The notes: generated by a model not told the origin, from the letters alone. A stretch of 64,000 bases of DNA from Robinsoniella sp. (GCA_023664735.1 JAMPFB010000006.1:1-64000), one strand, 5' to 3'; shown: positions 1 to 8,847, counted from the first letter of the stretch. Numbers and translations are program-made.

Positions 1-55
1 TAAGAAAACATGCTCTGCATAAAGCCTGCTTTGCGCCTATGGGCTGAACTGTTAC
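1..55. repeat. F1 palindromic element, right arm only
   Basis: This is the right half of an F1 element cut by the window edge. It carries the conserved arm start AGAAAACATGCTCTGC, a copy-specific middle, and the conserved end GGGCTGAACTGTTAC at 41-55, matching the right ends of the copies at 6.4 and 42.4 kb. The left arm should lie just outside the window. It sits directly upstream of the carboxyltransferase promoter. Confidence 0.75.
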
Positions 56-104
56 CAAATTCTTTAAAAATTGCATTTTTTGTCTAGTCTAAGAAAAAAA
101 ATTA

Positions 105-113
105 TGTTATACT
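105..113 (+). promoter_or_regulatory. Candidate extended -10 promoter of the decarboxylase operon
   Basis: TG at 105-106 followed by N and TATACT at 108-113 forms an extended -10 element about 80 bases before the first start codon. No good -35 hexamer lies at 17 bases, which is tolerated by extended -10 promoters. The region between here and the gene is A/T rich. Confidence 0.4.
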
Positions 114-196
114 GCTAAAGGATGCTTGCTGGCGATTATGGCAAGTAAGCAAATTATGTTATTATATTAAATGAATATAAAATGGAGGTCCAAAAA

Positions 197-1627
197 ATGA
201 GTAATTCTTCACAAGCGAGTCAAAGAATTGCAGCTTTACTCGATGACAACAGTTTCGTTGAAATTGGTGCTATGGTTACGGCAAGAGCAACTGATTTTAA
301 TTTGAAACAAACTGAAACTCCTTCTGATGGTGTCATTACCGGATATGGAGTGATTGATGGCAATCTTGTGTACGTTTACAGCCAAGATGCTTCTGTTTTA
401 AACGGGACCATTGGCGAAATGCACGCAAAGAAAATTGCGAACCTCTATGACTTGGCATTAAAAACAGGGGCGCCTGTTATCGGTTTAATCGATTCTGCCG
501 GTCTTAGATTACAGGAAGCAACGGACGCATTAAATGCTTTTGGTGAGATTTATATGAAGCAGACATTGGCATCCGGCGTGATTCCACAGATTACCGCTTT
601 ATTTGGTACATGCGGAGGCGGACTTGCAATTGTTCCTACTTTAACGGATTTTACATTTATGGAGGAAAAGTCAGCCAAGTTATTTGTAAATTCTCCAAAT
701 GCCTTAGACGGCAACAACACTTCTAAGTGTGATACTGCAGCAGCAGATTTCCAGAGCAGGGAAAGCGGAGTTGTTGATGTAGTTGGTGACGAAGCAACCA
801 TCTTAGGTCAGATCAGACAGCTTATTTCTCTTTTACCTGCCAACAATGAAGATGATATGTCTTACATAGAATGTACGGATGATTTAAATCGTGCTTGTGA
901 GAATCTTGCAGGATGTGTGGGAGATACAGCCATTGCATTATCTGGTATTGCGGATAACGGAGTGTTCTTTGAAATTAAGGAAAACTATGCAAAGGATATG
1001 GTAACCGGATTTATCCAGCTCAACGGTGTTACGGTTGGCGCTGTGGCAAACCGCAGTGAGGTTTACAATGCAGAAGGAAAGGTAGAAGAGAAGTTTGACG
1101 GCGTCCTTTCCATAAAGGGCTGTTATAAAGCAGCAGACTTTATCAGCTTCTGTGATGCGTTTAATATTCCTGTGTTGTCTTTGACAAATGTAAAAGGTTA
1201 TGAAGCTACTGTAGGCTCCGAAAAAGGAATTGCACAGGCTGTTGCAAAGTTAACCTATGCTTTTGCAAATGCAACTGTTCCAAAGGTAAACGTAATTATT
1301 GGAAAAGCTTATGGAAGCGCGTATGTTGCTATGAATTCAAAGGCAATTGGCGCAGATATTACCATGGCATGGCCAAATGCTGAAATCGGTACGATGGAAG
1401 CTAAGTTTGCGGCACAGATTATGTATGATGGACAAGGTTCTGAGGTGATTGCAGAGAAGACAAAGGAATATGCTGCACTTCAGACGAGTGCAACAAGCGC
1501 AGCAAAGAGAGGCTATGTAGATCAAATCGTGGAGGCGGTTGACACAAGAAAATATGTAATTGGCGCATTTGAGATGCTGTTTACAAAAAGAGATGACCGT
1601 CCTGCTAAAAAACATGGAACAGTCTAG
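197..1627 (+). CDS. Acyl-CoA carboxyltransferase (12S / PccB / MmdA-like) subunit
   Basis: A 476-residue biotin-dependent carboxyltransferase of the acyl-CoA family, with two crotonase-like halves. The glycine-rich CoA/biotin oxyanion segments are visible near residue 140 (CGGGLAIVPT) and residue 370 (GKAYGSAYVAMNSK). It is slightly shorter than typical PccB/MmdA (about 510). The ATG at 197 is preferred over the in-frame ATG at 182 because GGAGGT at 184-189 then sits 7 bases upstream. It heads a five-gene operon with a biotin carrier and a Na+-pump subunit, so the likely role is carboxyl transfer between methylmalonyl- or malonyl-CoA and carrier biotin, as decarboxylase or as a transcarboxylase half. 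The substrate cannot be read from sequence. Confidence 0.88.
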   Translation: MSNSSQASQRIAALLDDNSFVEIGAMVTARATDFNLKQTETPSDGVITGYGVIDGNLVYVYSQDASVLNGTIGEMHAKKIANLYDLALKTGAPVIGLIDSAGLRLQEATDALNAFGEIYMKQTLASGVIPQITALFGTCGGGLAIVPTLTDFTFMEEKSAKLFVNSPNALDGNNTSKCDTAAADFQSRESGVVDVVGDEATILGQIRQLISLLPANNEDDMSYIECTDDLNRACENLAGCVGDTAIALSGIADNGVFFEIKENYAKDMVTGFIQLNGVTVGAVANRSEVYNAEGKVEEKFDGVLSIKGCYKAADFISFCDAFNIPVLSLTNVKGYEATVGSEKGIAQAVAKLTYAFANATVPKVNVIIGKAYGSAYVAMNSKAIGADITMAWPNAEIGTMEAKFAAQIMYDGQGSEVIAEKTKEYAALQTSATSAAKRGYVDQIVEAVDTRKYVIGAFEMLFTKRDDRPAKKHGTV

Positions 1628-1644
1628 AAAGGATGATACTTCAT

Positions 1645-2382
1645 ATGAAAAAAGTATTGATAGTATTAGGTATGCTTACCTGTCTTTTCGGTCTGACTGC
1701 ATGCGGAAGTAAGGAAGAACAGGATATAACAGCGCTTGTAACAGAAGAAGAAGCAAAACAGATGGCTGACCAGATTATCGGTGAGATTATAGATATGATT
1801 GATCAGGGCATGGATGAGTATTATGCAAGTGACGCAACGCTTTCCGCAATATTTTCCAGTTGGAATAATACAATCGAAGAGATTGGTAATTTTAAGGAAG
1901 TTACAGGCTATGAAGTAAAAAATAGCAGTGATCAAGTCGAAATCATTGCAAGCATTGTCTGTGAAAACGGAGATGGTACGGTGGACATTGTTTTAGATGA
2001 AAACCTGCAGATTTCCAGCGTGACAACAGAAGCCACAAAGACTTTCGGAGAGCTTATGAAGGGCGCTGCCCTGAATATGGTTTTGGGAATGGGAACCGTA
2101 TTTGTGGTGTTGATTTTAATTATTTTTATTATCAGCGCATTTTCTATTATTCCGAAGATTGAAGCTGCTATGGGTAAAAAGAAAGCAGAGAAAGCTAATG
2201 GAACAACAGCAGTAGAGAAAGCTGTCGTGCAGATTGAAAAAAATGAAGAGCTTTCAGATGATTTAGAGCTGGTTGCTGTTATTGCAGCGGCTATTGCGGC
2301 AAGTGAAGGTGCGGCTTCTACAGATGGATTTGTTGTTAGAAGCATAAAACGAGCAAATACAAACAAATGGCAGAGAGCCTAA
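1645..2382 (+). CDS. OadG-like gamma subunit with lipoprotein signal
   Basis: A 245-residue protein with a lipobox (LTAC, Cys20), an acidic exported domain of about 120 residues, one strong membrane helix near residues 145-170 (GTVFVVLILIIFIISAFS) and a charged, Ala-rich cytoplasmic tail. Classical OadG is under 100 residues with a single helix, so this is an enlarged version with an outside domain. The position between carboxyltransferase and biotin carrier supports the gamma role of holding the complex on the pump. The start at 1645 follows AAAGGA. The domain resembles none I can name with certainty. Confidence 0.75.
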   Translation: MKKVLIVLGMLTCLFGLTACGSKEEQDITALVTEEEAKQMADQIIGEIIDMIDQGMDEYYASDATLSAIFSSWNNTIEEIGNFKEVTGYEVKNSSDQVEIIASIVCENGDGTVDIVLDENLQISSVTTEATKTFGELMKGAALNMVLGMGTVFVVLILIIFIISAFSIIPKIEAAMGKKKAEKANGTTAVEKAVVQIEKNEELSDDLELVAVIAAAIAASEGAASTDGFVVRSIKRANTNKWQRA

Positions 2383-2403
2383 TATATAGGAGGATTATGT
2401 AAG

Positions 2404-2772
2404 ATGAAAAATTATACCATTACCGTAAATGGCAACGTATATGATGTAGTAGTAGAAGAAGGCGCAGGCACAGGCGCTCCTGTGGCAGCTCCAAAGGCAG
2501 CGCCGAAAGCAGCTCCAAAGGCAGCACCGGCAGCTCCAAAAGCAGGCGGCGCTGCAGGAAGCGTTAAAATCGAAGCTGGTGCAGCCGGAAAAGTATTTAA
2601 ATTGGAAGCAAGTGTTGGTCAGGCAGTAAAAGCAGGAGATACCGTTGTGGTATTGGAAGCAATGAAGATGGAAATTCCTGTTGTTGCTCCTCAGGATGGA
2701 ACAGTAGCTAGTATTGATGTAGCTGTAGGCGATCCGGTTGAAGCTGGTGCAGTACTTGCAACATTAAACTAG
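2404..2772 (+). CDS. Biotin carboxyl carrier protein (1.3S / MmdC-like)
   Basis: A 122-residue carrier. A short N-terminal strand is followed by an Ala-Pro-Lys linker (residues about 28-50, repeated APKA units) and a biotinyl domain with the biotinylation motif EAMKME, the lysine accepting biotin. The flexible linker lets biotin swing between the two carboxyltransferases and the membrane pump. AGGAGG lies upstream. Lipoyl domains share the fold, but the AMKM motif indicates biotin. Confidence 0.93.
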   Translation: MKNYTITVNGNVYDVVVEEGAGTGAPVAAPKAAPKAAPKAAPAAPKAGGAAGSVKIEAGAAGKVFKLEASVGQAVKAGDTVVVLEAMKMEIPVVAPQDGTVASIDVAVGDPVEAGAVLATLN

Positions 2773-2812
2773 GGAGAATGTTCCCAAGCTAGAAAAACAG
2801 GAGGTCAACAAA

Positions 2813-3958
2813 ATGCAATACATAATGGAAACATTAGACAATCTGGTACATCAGACTGCATTTTTCAACTTATCCGTTGGAAACTACATCATGATTGTAG
2901 TGGCTTGTGTATTTCTGTATCTGGCGATTGCAAAAGGATTTGAACCACTTCTTTTAGTACCAATCGCATTTGGTATGCTGTTAGTTAATATTTATCCGGA
3001 CATTATGGCTCATATTGGCAGTAACGGAGAAACTGGCGGTTTACTGTATTATTTCTATCTTTTGGATGAATGGGCAATCCTGCCATCCTTGATTTTCATG
3101 GGAGTTGGCGCCATGACGGACTTTGGTCCACTGATTGCAAATCCAAAGAGCTTTTTACTTGGTGCGGCAGCGCAGTTTGGTATTTTTGCAGCTTATTTCG
3201 GTGCAATTGCACTTGGATTTAATGATAAAGCTGCAGCAGCTATTTCTATCATTGGTGGTGCGGACGGTCCTACTTCCATCTTCCTTGCAGGTAAGCTGGG
3301 ACAAACTGCTATTATGGGACCTATTGCTGTAGCAGCATATTCTTATATGTCGCTGGTTCCGATTATCCAGCCGCCTATCATGAAATTGTTAACAACAGAA
3401 AAAGAAAGAAAAATCAAAATGGAACAGCTTCGTCCTGTATCAAAGCTGGAAAGGATTTTGTTCCCTATCATTATTACAATTGTTGTATGTATGATTCTTC
3501 CAACCACAGCGCCATTGGTAGGTATGCTTATGTTGGGTAACCTTTTTAGGGAATCAGGTGTGGTAAGACAGCTTACGGACACTGCGTCCAATGCACTTAT
3601 GTATATCGTAGTTATTCTGCTTGGTACTTCCGTAGGAGCTACTACAAGTGCAGAAGCATTTTTGAACTGGGACACTATCAAGATTGTAATACTTGGCTTG
3701 ATAGCATTCTGTTTTGGTACGGCTGCAGGTGTGCTGTTTGGTAAGCTTATGTGTATAGCAACACATGGCAAGGTAAATCCGCTTATTGGTTCAGCAGGTG
3801 TATCAGCTGTGCCGATGGCAGCTAGAGTATCACAAAAGGTAGGTGCGGAAGCAGATCCTACCAACTTCTTACTGATGCACGCAATGGGACCGAATGTAGC
3901 AGGTGTTATTGGTACGGCGGTAGCAGCAGGTACCTTTATGGCAATTTTCGGCATATAG
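2813..3958 (+). CDS. oadB: Na+-translocating decarboxylase beta subunit
   Basis: A 381-residue, highly hydrophobic membrane protein of the OadB/MmdB/GcdB family. It decarboxylates carboxybiotin and couples this to Na+ export. The hallmark [10 protein letters not shown] motif with its ion-binding aspartate is near residue 148, and the C-terminal [18 protein letters not shown] motif is intact. The ATG at 2813 has AGGAGG eight bases upstream; a second in-frame ATG at 2825 is less well placed. It lies between the biotin carrier and the 5S-like subunit in the same operon. Confidence 0.95.
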   Translation: MQYIMETLDNLVHQTAFFNLSVGNYIMIVVACVFLYLAIAKGFEPLLLVPIAFGMLLVNIYPDIMAHIGSNGETGGLLYYFYLLDEWAILPSLIFMGVGAMTDFGPLIANPKSFLLGAAAQFGIFAAYFGAIALGFNDKAAAAISIIGGADGPTSIFLAGKLGQTAIMGPIAVAAYSYMSLVPIIQPPIMKLLTTEKERKIKMEQLRPVSKLERILFPIIITIVVCMILPTTAPLVGMLMLGNLFRESGVVRQLTDTASNALMYIVVILLGTSVGATTSAEAFLNWDTIKIVILGLIAFCFGTAAGVLFGKLMCIATHGKVNPLIGSAGVSAVPMAARVSQKVGAEADPTNFLLMHAMGPNVAGVIGTAVAAGTFMAIFGI

Positions 3959-4041
3959 GTGTTGTGGAAGTGAAGTATTGAAAGTAAAAAATGAAAAAGC
4001 AACCGGGGAAACCCGTACAAATATTTCAGGAGGAAATAAAA

Positions 4042-5448
4042 ATGGCAGAAAAAAAACCGATTAAAATTACGGAAACAATTTTGCGTGATGCACACCAGTC
4101 TTTAATCGCAACAAGAATGCCAACCGAGCTTATGCTTCCTATCTTGGATAAGATGGATAAGGTAGGTTATCATTCCATTGAATGCTGGGGCGGCGCAACC
4201 TTTGATGCTTCCCTTCGTTTCTTGAAAGAAGACCCATGGGACAGACTTAGAAAAATCAAAGATGGATTGAAGAATACAAAGTTACAGATGTTATTCAGAG
4301 GTCAGAATATTTTAGGATATCGTCACTATGCAGATGACGTAGTAGAGTATTTCGTACAAAAATCCATTGCAAACGGTATTGACATCATCCGTATCTTTGA
4401 CTGCTTAAATGATATCCGCAATTTGGAAACAGCAGTAAAAGCAACAAATAAAGAAGGCGGTCATGCGCAGATTGCTCTTTCCTATACATTAGGCGATGCC
4501 TATACTTTGGATTACTGGAAGGATATGGCAAAGAGAATAGAAGACATGGGGGCAAATTCCTTATGTATTAAGGATATGGCAGGCTTGTTAGTACCTTATA
4601 AAGCAACAGAGCTGGTAACAGCGTTAAAGAGCGCTACCAAGATTCCGGTACAGCTTCATACCCACTATACTTCCGGTGTGGCAGGCATGACATATTTAAA
4701 AGCAGTAGAAGCAGGCGTAGACGTAATCGACTGTGCTATGAGCCCATTTGCTATGGGGACTTCACAGCCGGCAACAGAGGTTATGGTGGAAACCTTTAAG
4801 GGCACTCCTTATGATACAGGCTATGACCAGACATTACTGGCTGAAATTGCTGATTATTTCAGACCTTACAGAGATGAATGTCTTGCAAATGGACTTTTGA
4901 ATCCGAAGGTTATGGGCGTTGATATTAAGACATTGTTATATCAAGTACCGGGCGGTATGTTATCTAACATGGTTTCTCAGTTAAAGGAGCAGAATGCAGA
5001 AGACAAGTACTATGATGTATTACAGGAAATCCCAAGAGTTCGGAAAGACCTTGGCGAATGTCCGTTAGTAACTCCTTCTTCCCAGATTGTCGGTACACAG
5101 GCTGTATTTAACGTGCTGATGGGAGAACGTTATAAAATGGCTACAAAGGAAACAAAGGCAGTGCTTCGTGGCGAATATGGCCAGACAGTAAAGCCTTTCA
5201 ACAAAGAGGTTCAGGAAAAGGTTATTCCGGGAGAAAAGGTTATTACCTGTCGTCCCGCCGACTTACTGGAAAACGAGTTGGATAAGATTGAAAGTGAAAT
5301 GAAGGAATGGAAGCAGCAGGATGAAGATGTATTGTCCTATGCGTTATTCCCACAGGTTGCTACTGATTTCTTTAAGTATCGTCAGGCACAGCAGGAAAAG
5401 GTGGATTTGGCGCAGGCTGATACGAAGAATGGGGCTTATCCGGTGTAG
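4042..5448 (+). CDS. oadA: Pyruvate/oxaloacetate carboxyltransferase (5S / OadA-like), no biotin domain
   Basis: A 468-residue TIM-barrel carboxyltransferase. It has the metal-site motif ETILRDAHQS at the N-terminus, the active-site lysine in CIKDMAGLL and the HTHYTSG metal-binding histidines, followed by the PYC/OADA helical domain. OadA usually ends in a biotinyl domain; here that part is the separate gene at 2404, as in propionibacterial transcarboxylase 5S. The start at 4042 has AGGAGG eight bases upstream; the in-frame ATG at 3991 has none. It transfers a carboxyl group between oxaloacetate/pyruvate and biotin and closes the operon. Confidence 0.93.
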   Translation: MAEKKPIKITETILRDAHQSLIATRMPTELMLPILDKMDKVGYHSIECWGGATFDASLRFLKEDPWDRLRKIKDGLKNTKLQMLFRGQNILGYRHYADDVVEYFVQKSIANGIDIIRIFDCLNDIRNLETAVKATNKEGGHAQIALSYTLGDAYTLDYWKDMAKRIEDMGANSLCIKDMAGLLVPYKATELVTALKSATKIPVQLHTHYTSGVAGMTYLKAVEAGVDVIDCAMSPFAMGTSQPATEVMVETFKGTPYDTGYDQTLLAEIADYFRPYRDECLANGLLNPKVMGVDIKTLLYQVPGGMLSNMVSQLKEQNAEDKYYDVLQEIPRVRKDLGECPLVTPSSQIVGTQAVFNVLMGERYKMATKETKAVLRGEYGQTVKPFNKEVQEKVIPGEKVITCRPADLLENELDKIESEMKEWKQQDEDVLSYALFPQVATDFFKYRQAQQEKVDLAQADTKNGAYPV

Positions 5449-5525
5449 ATTGAATTACGTATAAGAGGAAATAAAGGAAAGAACATCCTTGACTATGATA
5501 GAGTTTAAGCATAGTAGCTGTAAGT

Positions 5526-5568
5526 CTTGGAGACCGCTAAACAAGCGGTTTCTGAGGCTTTTCTTTTT
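5526..5568 (+). terminator. Rho-independent terminator of the decarboxylase operon
   Basis: ACCGCT-AAACA-AGCGGT (5533-5549), extended outward by G-T and A-T pairs, is followed by a T-rich run ending near 5568. It lies about 80 bases after the oadA stop. Confidence 0.75.
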
Positions 5569-5848
5569 GCTCTGCTACTAAATTGCTACTAAATGCAACT
5601 ATTCCGTTTCGCATGGCTTTTGATAGCAATTCTGACTAGTATTGACAATGATGGAATTGGCTGTAAGCATATTAGTGTATTCGGTTTGCAAATCAGTAAT
5701 GTCATTGGAAGATGGGAGTACATCAAGATTCCGATCTGGCGCAGTAAATGCTCCTTTCTTTTAGGAATGGCGAAACAGCAATGGATGTGATAAAATAAAT
5801 CGGTAAATAAAGTGAGAAGAAAAAGCAGAAATGCTCTGGGAGGAATAA
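5569..5848. other. Gene-free stretch with an 11-bp tandem repeat
   Basis: TGCTACTAAAT occurs twice in perfect tandem at 5573-5594. The rest holds one short open frame (5593-5790) with no recognisable domain and no ribosome site, so I do not call it a gene. The upstream region of the thioesterase at about 5780-5800 contains an A/T-rich TGATAAAAT that may be a -10. Confidence 0.4.
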
Positions 5849-5851
5849 GTG

Positions 5852-6286
5852 ATGGAAAATAAAAAGGAAATCAAACCTTATGAAAGAGGAGTTCATTATT
5901 ATGAAACGGATCAGATGGGAATTGTGCATCATTCCAATTATATCAGGTGGTTTGAGGAAGCAAGGACAGATTTTCTAGAGCAGATAGGGCTGCCTTATGA
6001 CAGGATTGAAAAAGAGGGGGTATTGATTCCGGTGCTAGAAGTGTCCTGTAAGTATAAGTGTGCAATCCGGTTTGAAGATATGGTTTGTATACATTTGAAG
6101 GTTACTTATTTTAACGGTGTCCGGTTCCGGGTTTCCTATCAGGTAATAGGAAAAGAAACGGGGATAATCCATGCAGTGGGAGAGTCGGAGCATGGATTTG
6201 TGAACAAGGACATGGTGCCGGTGCGGATGAAGAAGGAGTTTCCGCAGATGTATGAACTTTTGGCAGCTTATGTGGAGCAGGTATAA
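5852..6286 (+). CDS. Acyl-CoA thioesterase, YbgC/FadM hot-dog family
   Basis: A 144-residue single hot-dog-fold thioesterase. The family signature around the catalytic aspartate is clear: YYETDQMGIVHHSNYIRWFEEAR region, residues about 18-40. It hydrolyses acyl-CoA thioesters; the chain length is unknown. The ATG at 5852 is chosen over the GTG at 5849 because GGAGG at 5839-5843 is then 8 bases away. It stands alone, followed by an F1 element and a convergent kinase gene. Confidence 0.88.
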   Translation: MENKKEIKPYERGVHYYETDQMGIVHHSNYIRWFEEARTDFLEQIGLPYDRIEKEGVLIPVLEVSCKYKCAIRFEDMVCIHLKVTYFNGVRFRVSYQVIGKETGIIHAVGESEHGFVNKDMVPVRMKKEFPQMYELLAAYVEQV

Positions 6287-6355
6287 AACTGAGACTATTT
6301 CAAAGCTTTTGCAAAATCTTCCAAGCAGTAGGGGAAAGCAAAGAGTGGATTTAGT

Positions 6356-6551
6356 GTAATAGTTCAGCCCAAAGGCACAGAGGAAGGGGTACATAGAGCA
6401 TGTTTTCTTAAGGAGCCCTTATAAAAACGCCAGCGCTTAGCGAGGTATTTTCGAGCTTAGCACTGCTGCGTTTTTATAGAGCGAGAGCGTGGCGACGTAG
6501 AAAACATGCTCTATGTGCCCCTTCCTCTGTGCCTTTGGGCTGAACTGTTAT
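6356..6551. repeat. F1 palindromic element, full copy
   Basis: A palindrome of about 196 bp between convergent genes. The ends GTAATAGTTCAG and CTGAACTGTTAT are inverted. The arms (AGCCCAAAGGCACAGAGG and its complement) pair almost perfectly, with one G-T pair. The centre holds CGCCAGCGCTTAGCGAGG and GCTTAGCACTGCTGCG flanked by TATAAAAACGC-type A/T runs. There is no T-tract at either end, so it is not a simple terminator. The 302-base gap holds nothing else. Confidence 0.85.
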
Positions 6552-6588
6552 GAATTATTTTTTAGCAGTCATAATTGATTGTAGTAAA

Positions 6589-7914
6589 TTAATCCAAATT
6601 TCCATCTTCTAAATTTAAAAGAATCAGAAGCTTGAATTTATTTTCTTTTATATTTACCTTCATGGAGCCATGGTATTTTTCAACTGCGGTCTGAATGCTT
6701 TTCATTCCAATTCCATGCAGGTGGGGATTTTTCTTGCTGGATATGAATATATTATCCTTTTTTTGCAGCTTTCCATCAAATTCATTGGATACTACGATAA
6801 AAAGCTGCTGTTTCTGTTTCAGCGCTTTTAGTTGCATATAGGCGGATTTTCCATTGGTAATTCGCTTTATGCACGCCTCTCTGGCATTTTCTAATGCATT
6901 GCCAAGAATAACAGTCACGTCAGCTAAATCAATTTGCTCAAAGCTTCCCGGCTCCACTGCAAATTGAACCCGAATGCCGGAATCCGTTGCTTTCTTCCAT
7001 TCGTCATATAGAATCGCATCTATCAGACGGTTGCCGGTCTGGAACTCGCCATTTATTTCTTTTGCATCATGGAATACTTTTTCCATATATTGTGTAGCTT
7101 CTTCGTTGTTTTCCAATAAAAGCATTGTATGAACATGTTTTTTCAGGTCATGGTATAGCCGATAGACATTTTGCTGGTTTTTTTCAATTTGTTTGTAGTT
7201 CTCAAGCATTTTTTCGTTTCTCATTTCCATTAGCAGAAATTCTTTTTCTCTGGTTCTGTAAGAAAAATATCCATCAATCAGGTAATAGGATATTAGATAG
7301 GAAATGATAATGACAAATGCAAGAATTACAAGAAACAGCATTCCTAACCCAAATCCATCCTGATAATAGAAACTGAATTCTACTATCATGATTAGGCACA
7401 GGACACTGGTAACTGCCTGCAGCAATAAAATCCCTACTTCCTTCATAGTGTATTTTTCTGCCTCCCTGTCCGACAGCTTTAAATAAAGGACAAGCAAAAT
7501 AAAAGTCAGAAGCTTGGAAAAGGGCACTATTTGAAGGCGCATAAGGGGCAGCTGCATAATTAAAGAAGTGTCCGTTTCTCCATAAATCAATAATACGATT
7601 CCAAATACAAAGCTTTCACTTACAATGACACTGAATGCAAAGAGAACATTCAACAATAAGGAAATGCCAATAGTGGTCTTATAAATCCATACAACAAGAA
7701 TGACCCACGTAATAAACAGTCCGCACAGCTTGACTGTGGGGTCCACGCCCAAGCGATCCAATACAAGGGTAAGAACCGTGAAGAATAACATGAACAGCCA
7801 CTTTATTATTCCGTTGAAACGCTTATGGAGTTTTTTACAAAAAAACCAATAATATAAATAAACTTCCGAAAAGTTAATGAGAAGCTCCATTATAATCCAG
7901 AGTATATCGTTCAT
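6589..7914 (-). CDS. GHKL-family (AgrC-like) sensor histidine kinase
   Basis: A 441-residue membrane kinase. About six N-terminal hydrophobic segments (to residue about 215) are followed by a coiled linker, the phospho-acceptor region YRLYHDLKKHVH (His255) and a GHKL ATPase domain with the N-box VILGNALENAREAC and the G-box HGIGMKSIQ. Such kinases normally pair with LytTR response regulators and sense peptides or wall stress. No regulator gene adjoins it; the only LytTR regulator in the window is at 62.3 kb. AGGAG lies about 12 bases before the ATG. Confidence 0.88.
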   Translation of the reverse strand: MNDILWIIMELLINFSEVYLYYWFFCKKLHKRFNGIIKWLFMLFFTVLTLVLDRLGVDPTVKLCGLFITWVILVVWIYKTTIGISLLLNVLFAFSVIVSESFVFGIVLLIYGETDTSLIMQLPLMRLQIVPFSKLLTFILLVLYLKLSDREAEKYTMKEVGILLLQAVTSVLCLIMIVEFSFYYQDGFGLGMLFLVILAFVIIISYLISYYLIDGYFSYRTREKEFLLMEMRNEKMLENYKQIEKNQQNVYRLYHDLKKHVHTMLLLENNEEATQYMEKVFHDAKEINGEFQTGNRLIDAILYDEWKKATDSGIRVQFAVEPGSFEQIDLADVTVILGNALENAREACIKRITNGKSAYMQLKALKQKQQLFIVVSNEFDGKLQKKDNIFISSKKNPHLHGIGMKSIQTAVEKYHGSMKVNIKENKFKLLILLNLEDGNLD

Positions 7915-8047
7915 TTCAGTTATTCATCTCCTAAAATCTCCAAATATTTTTATTTGAGATTTTCTTATCTTTTTATTATTATATCTTTTGTTTTTATATT
8001 GATTAGTATAGAATACCATAATTGGGGGATGTAATCAAATCAGGGTA

Positions 8048-8082
8048 CCACTCTCATCTCTCTGTTGCGTCCGTTTAACCAC
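8048..8082 (-). repeat. F3 element end fragment
   Basis: The reverse complement of this segment (GTGGTTAAACGGACGCAACA...) closely matches the left end of the F3 copy at about 60473-60507, differing at only a few positions. Nothing else of F3 is present, so it is a relic. It lies in the 369-base divergent gap between the kinase and TetR genes. A small AACAGG/CCTGTT hairpin follows near 8090. Confidence 0.6.
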
Positions 8083-8142
8083 TACCTTCAAAAAAACAGG
8101 CTGACCTGTTACCAGCTATATGATAAGATAATCAGTAAAGAG

Positions 8143-8171
8143 TTGACATAACAGTTTTTTTATATTAAAAT
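8143..8171 (+). promoter_or_regulatory. Sigma-A promoter of the tetR gene
   Basis: TTGACA at 8143-8148, 17-base spacer, TAAAAT at 8166-8171. The -10 overlaps the palindrome at 8169-8196, which suggests direct repression. Confidence 0.75.
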
Positions 8172-8196
8172 AACATATGTGATAACGCATGTTATT
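8169..8196. promoter_or_regulatory. Palindromic operator candidate for TetR autoregulation
   Basis: AATAACAT (8169-8176) and ATGTTATT (8189-8196) form a perfect 8-bp inverted repeat separated by 12 bases. It starts on the -10 of the tetR promoter, the usual arrangement for a TetR dimer site. Confidence 0.65.
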
Positions 8197-8283
8197 TTTG
8201 CGCCTGAAAGTGGAATACTATATTGTATAAATAACAACAGTGCAGCAGAGTAATGAAGAGCAAGGGAAAGGGTAGAGCAGAAT

Positions 8284-8835
8284 ATGGCAAGAAAAGAAAC
8301 AACCACAAGAGCAGACATAGTCAAAGCAGCTTTTGAGCTGACAAAGGAAGAGGGACATGGAATGCTGACGGCAAGAAGGCTGGCAGGAAAGATAGGCTGC
8401 TCCACCCAGCCCATTTTTCGGGTATATAAAAATATGGATGAGCTTTATTCACAGGTTTATGATGAGATTATCCAGTATTTTTCCGAATTTTATAGAGGCT
8501 TCCCCAAGATGGATGATACTCCTTTTATCAATCTGGGACTTGCCTATATTAAATTTGCTCAAGTAGAACCTCATTTGTTTGAAGTGCTGTTTCTGTCCAA
8601 AAACAGATATGGAAAAAGTCTTTATGAGCTGTTAAACGGCAGGGATGGTTTTCTTGTAAAGGAAATTAACAAGGCAAAGGCGGCGGGAGCCAAAAATTCC
8701 AGCGAGCTGTTTATGCAAATGTGGATTTTTATTCATGGAGCCGCATGTATGGTAGTTACGGGAGATTATGATTTAGAGGAGGCGGAAACCTTGAATTTGT
8801 TGAGAGCTTCCTATCTGGCATATTTCCAGTCGTAG
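8284..8835 (+). CDS. TetR/AcrR-family transcriptional regulator
   Basis: A 183-residue repressor. The N-terminal helix-turn-helix (residues about 10-55, ADIVKAAFEL ... TARRLAGKIGCS) is followed by an all-helical ligand and dimer domain of unknown specificity, close to the TetR_C group of WHG type. It has its own TTGACA/TAAAAT promoter with an overlapping palindrome. The rpiR-like gene starts 12 bases downstream, so both regulators are probably co-transcribed. The target genes beyond itself are unknown. Confidence 0.88.
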   Translation: MARKETTTRADIVKAAFELTKEEGHGMLTARRLAGKIGCSTQPIFRVYKNMDELYSQVYDEIIQYFSEFYRGFPKMDDTPFINLGLAYIKFAQVEPHLFEVLFLSKNRYGKSLYELLNGRDGFLVKEINKAKAAGAKNSSELFMQMWIFIHGAACMVVTGDYDLEEAETLNLLRASYLAYFQS

Positions 8836-8847
8836 TGGGAGGGTTAA

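Noticed and set aside
3343..4095. 250-residue minus-strand frame across oadB
   Set aside because: Antisense of a strongly conserved membrane gene and lacks any domain.
5593..5790. 65-residue open frame
   Set aside because: No ribosome site, no recognisable domain, directly downstream of a tandem repeat.
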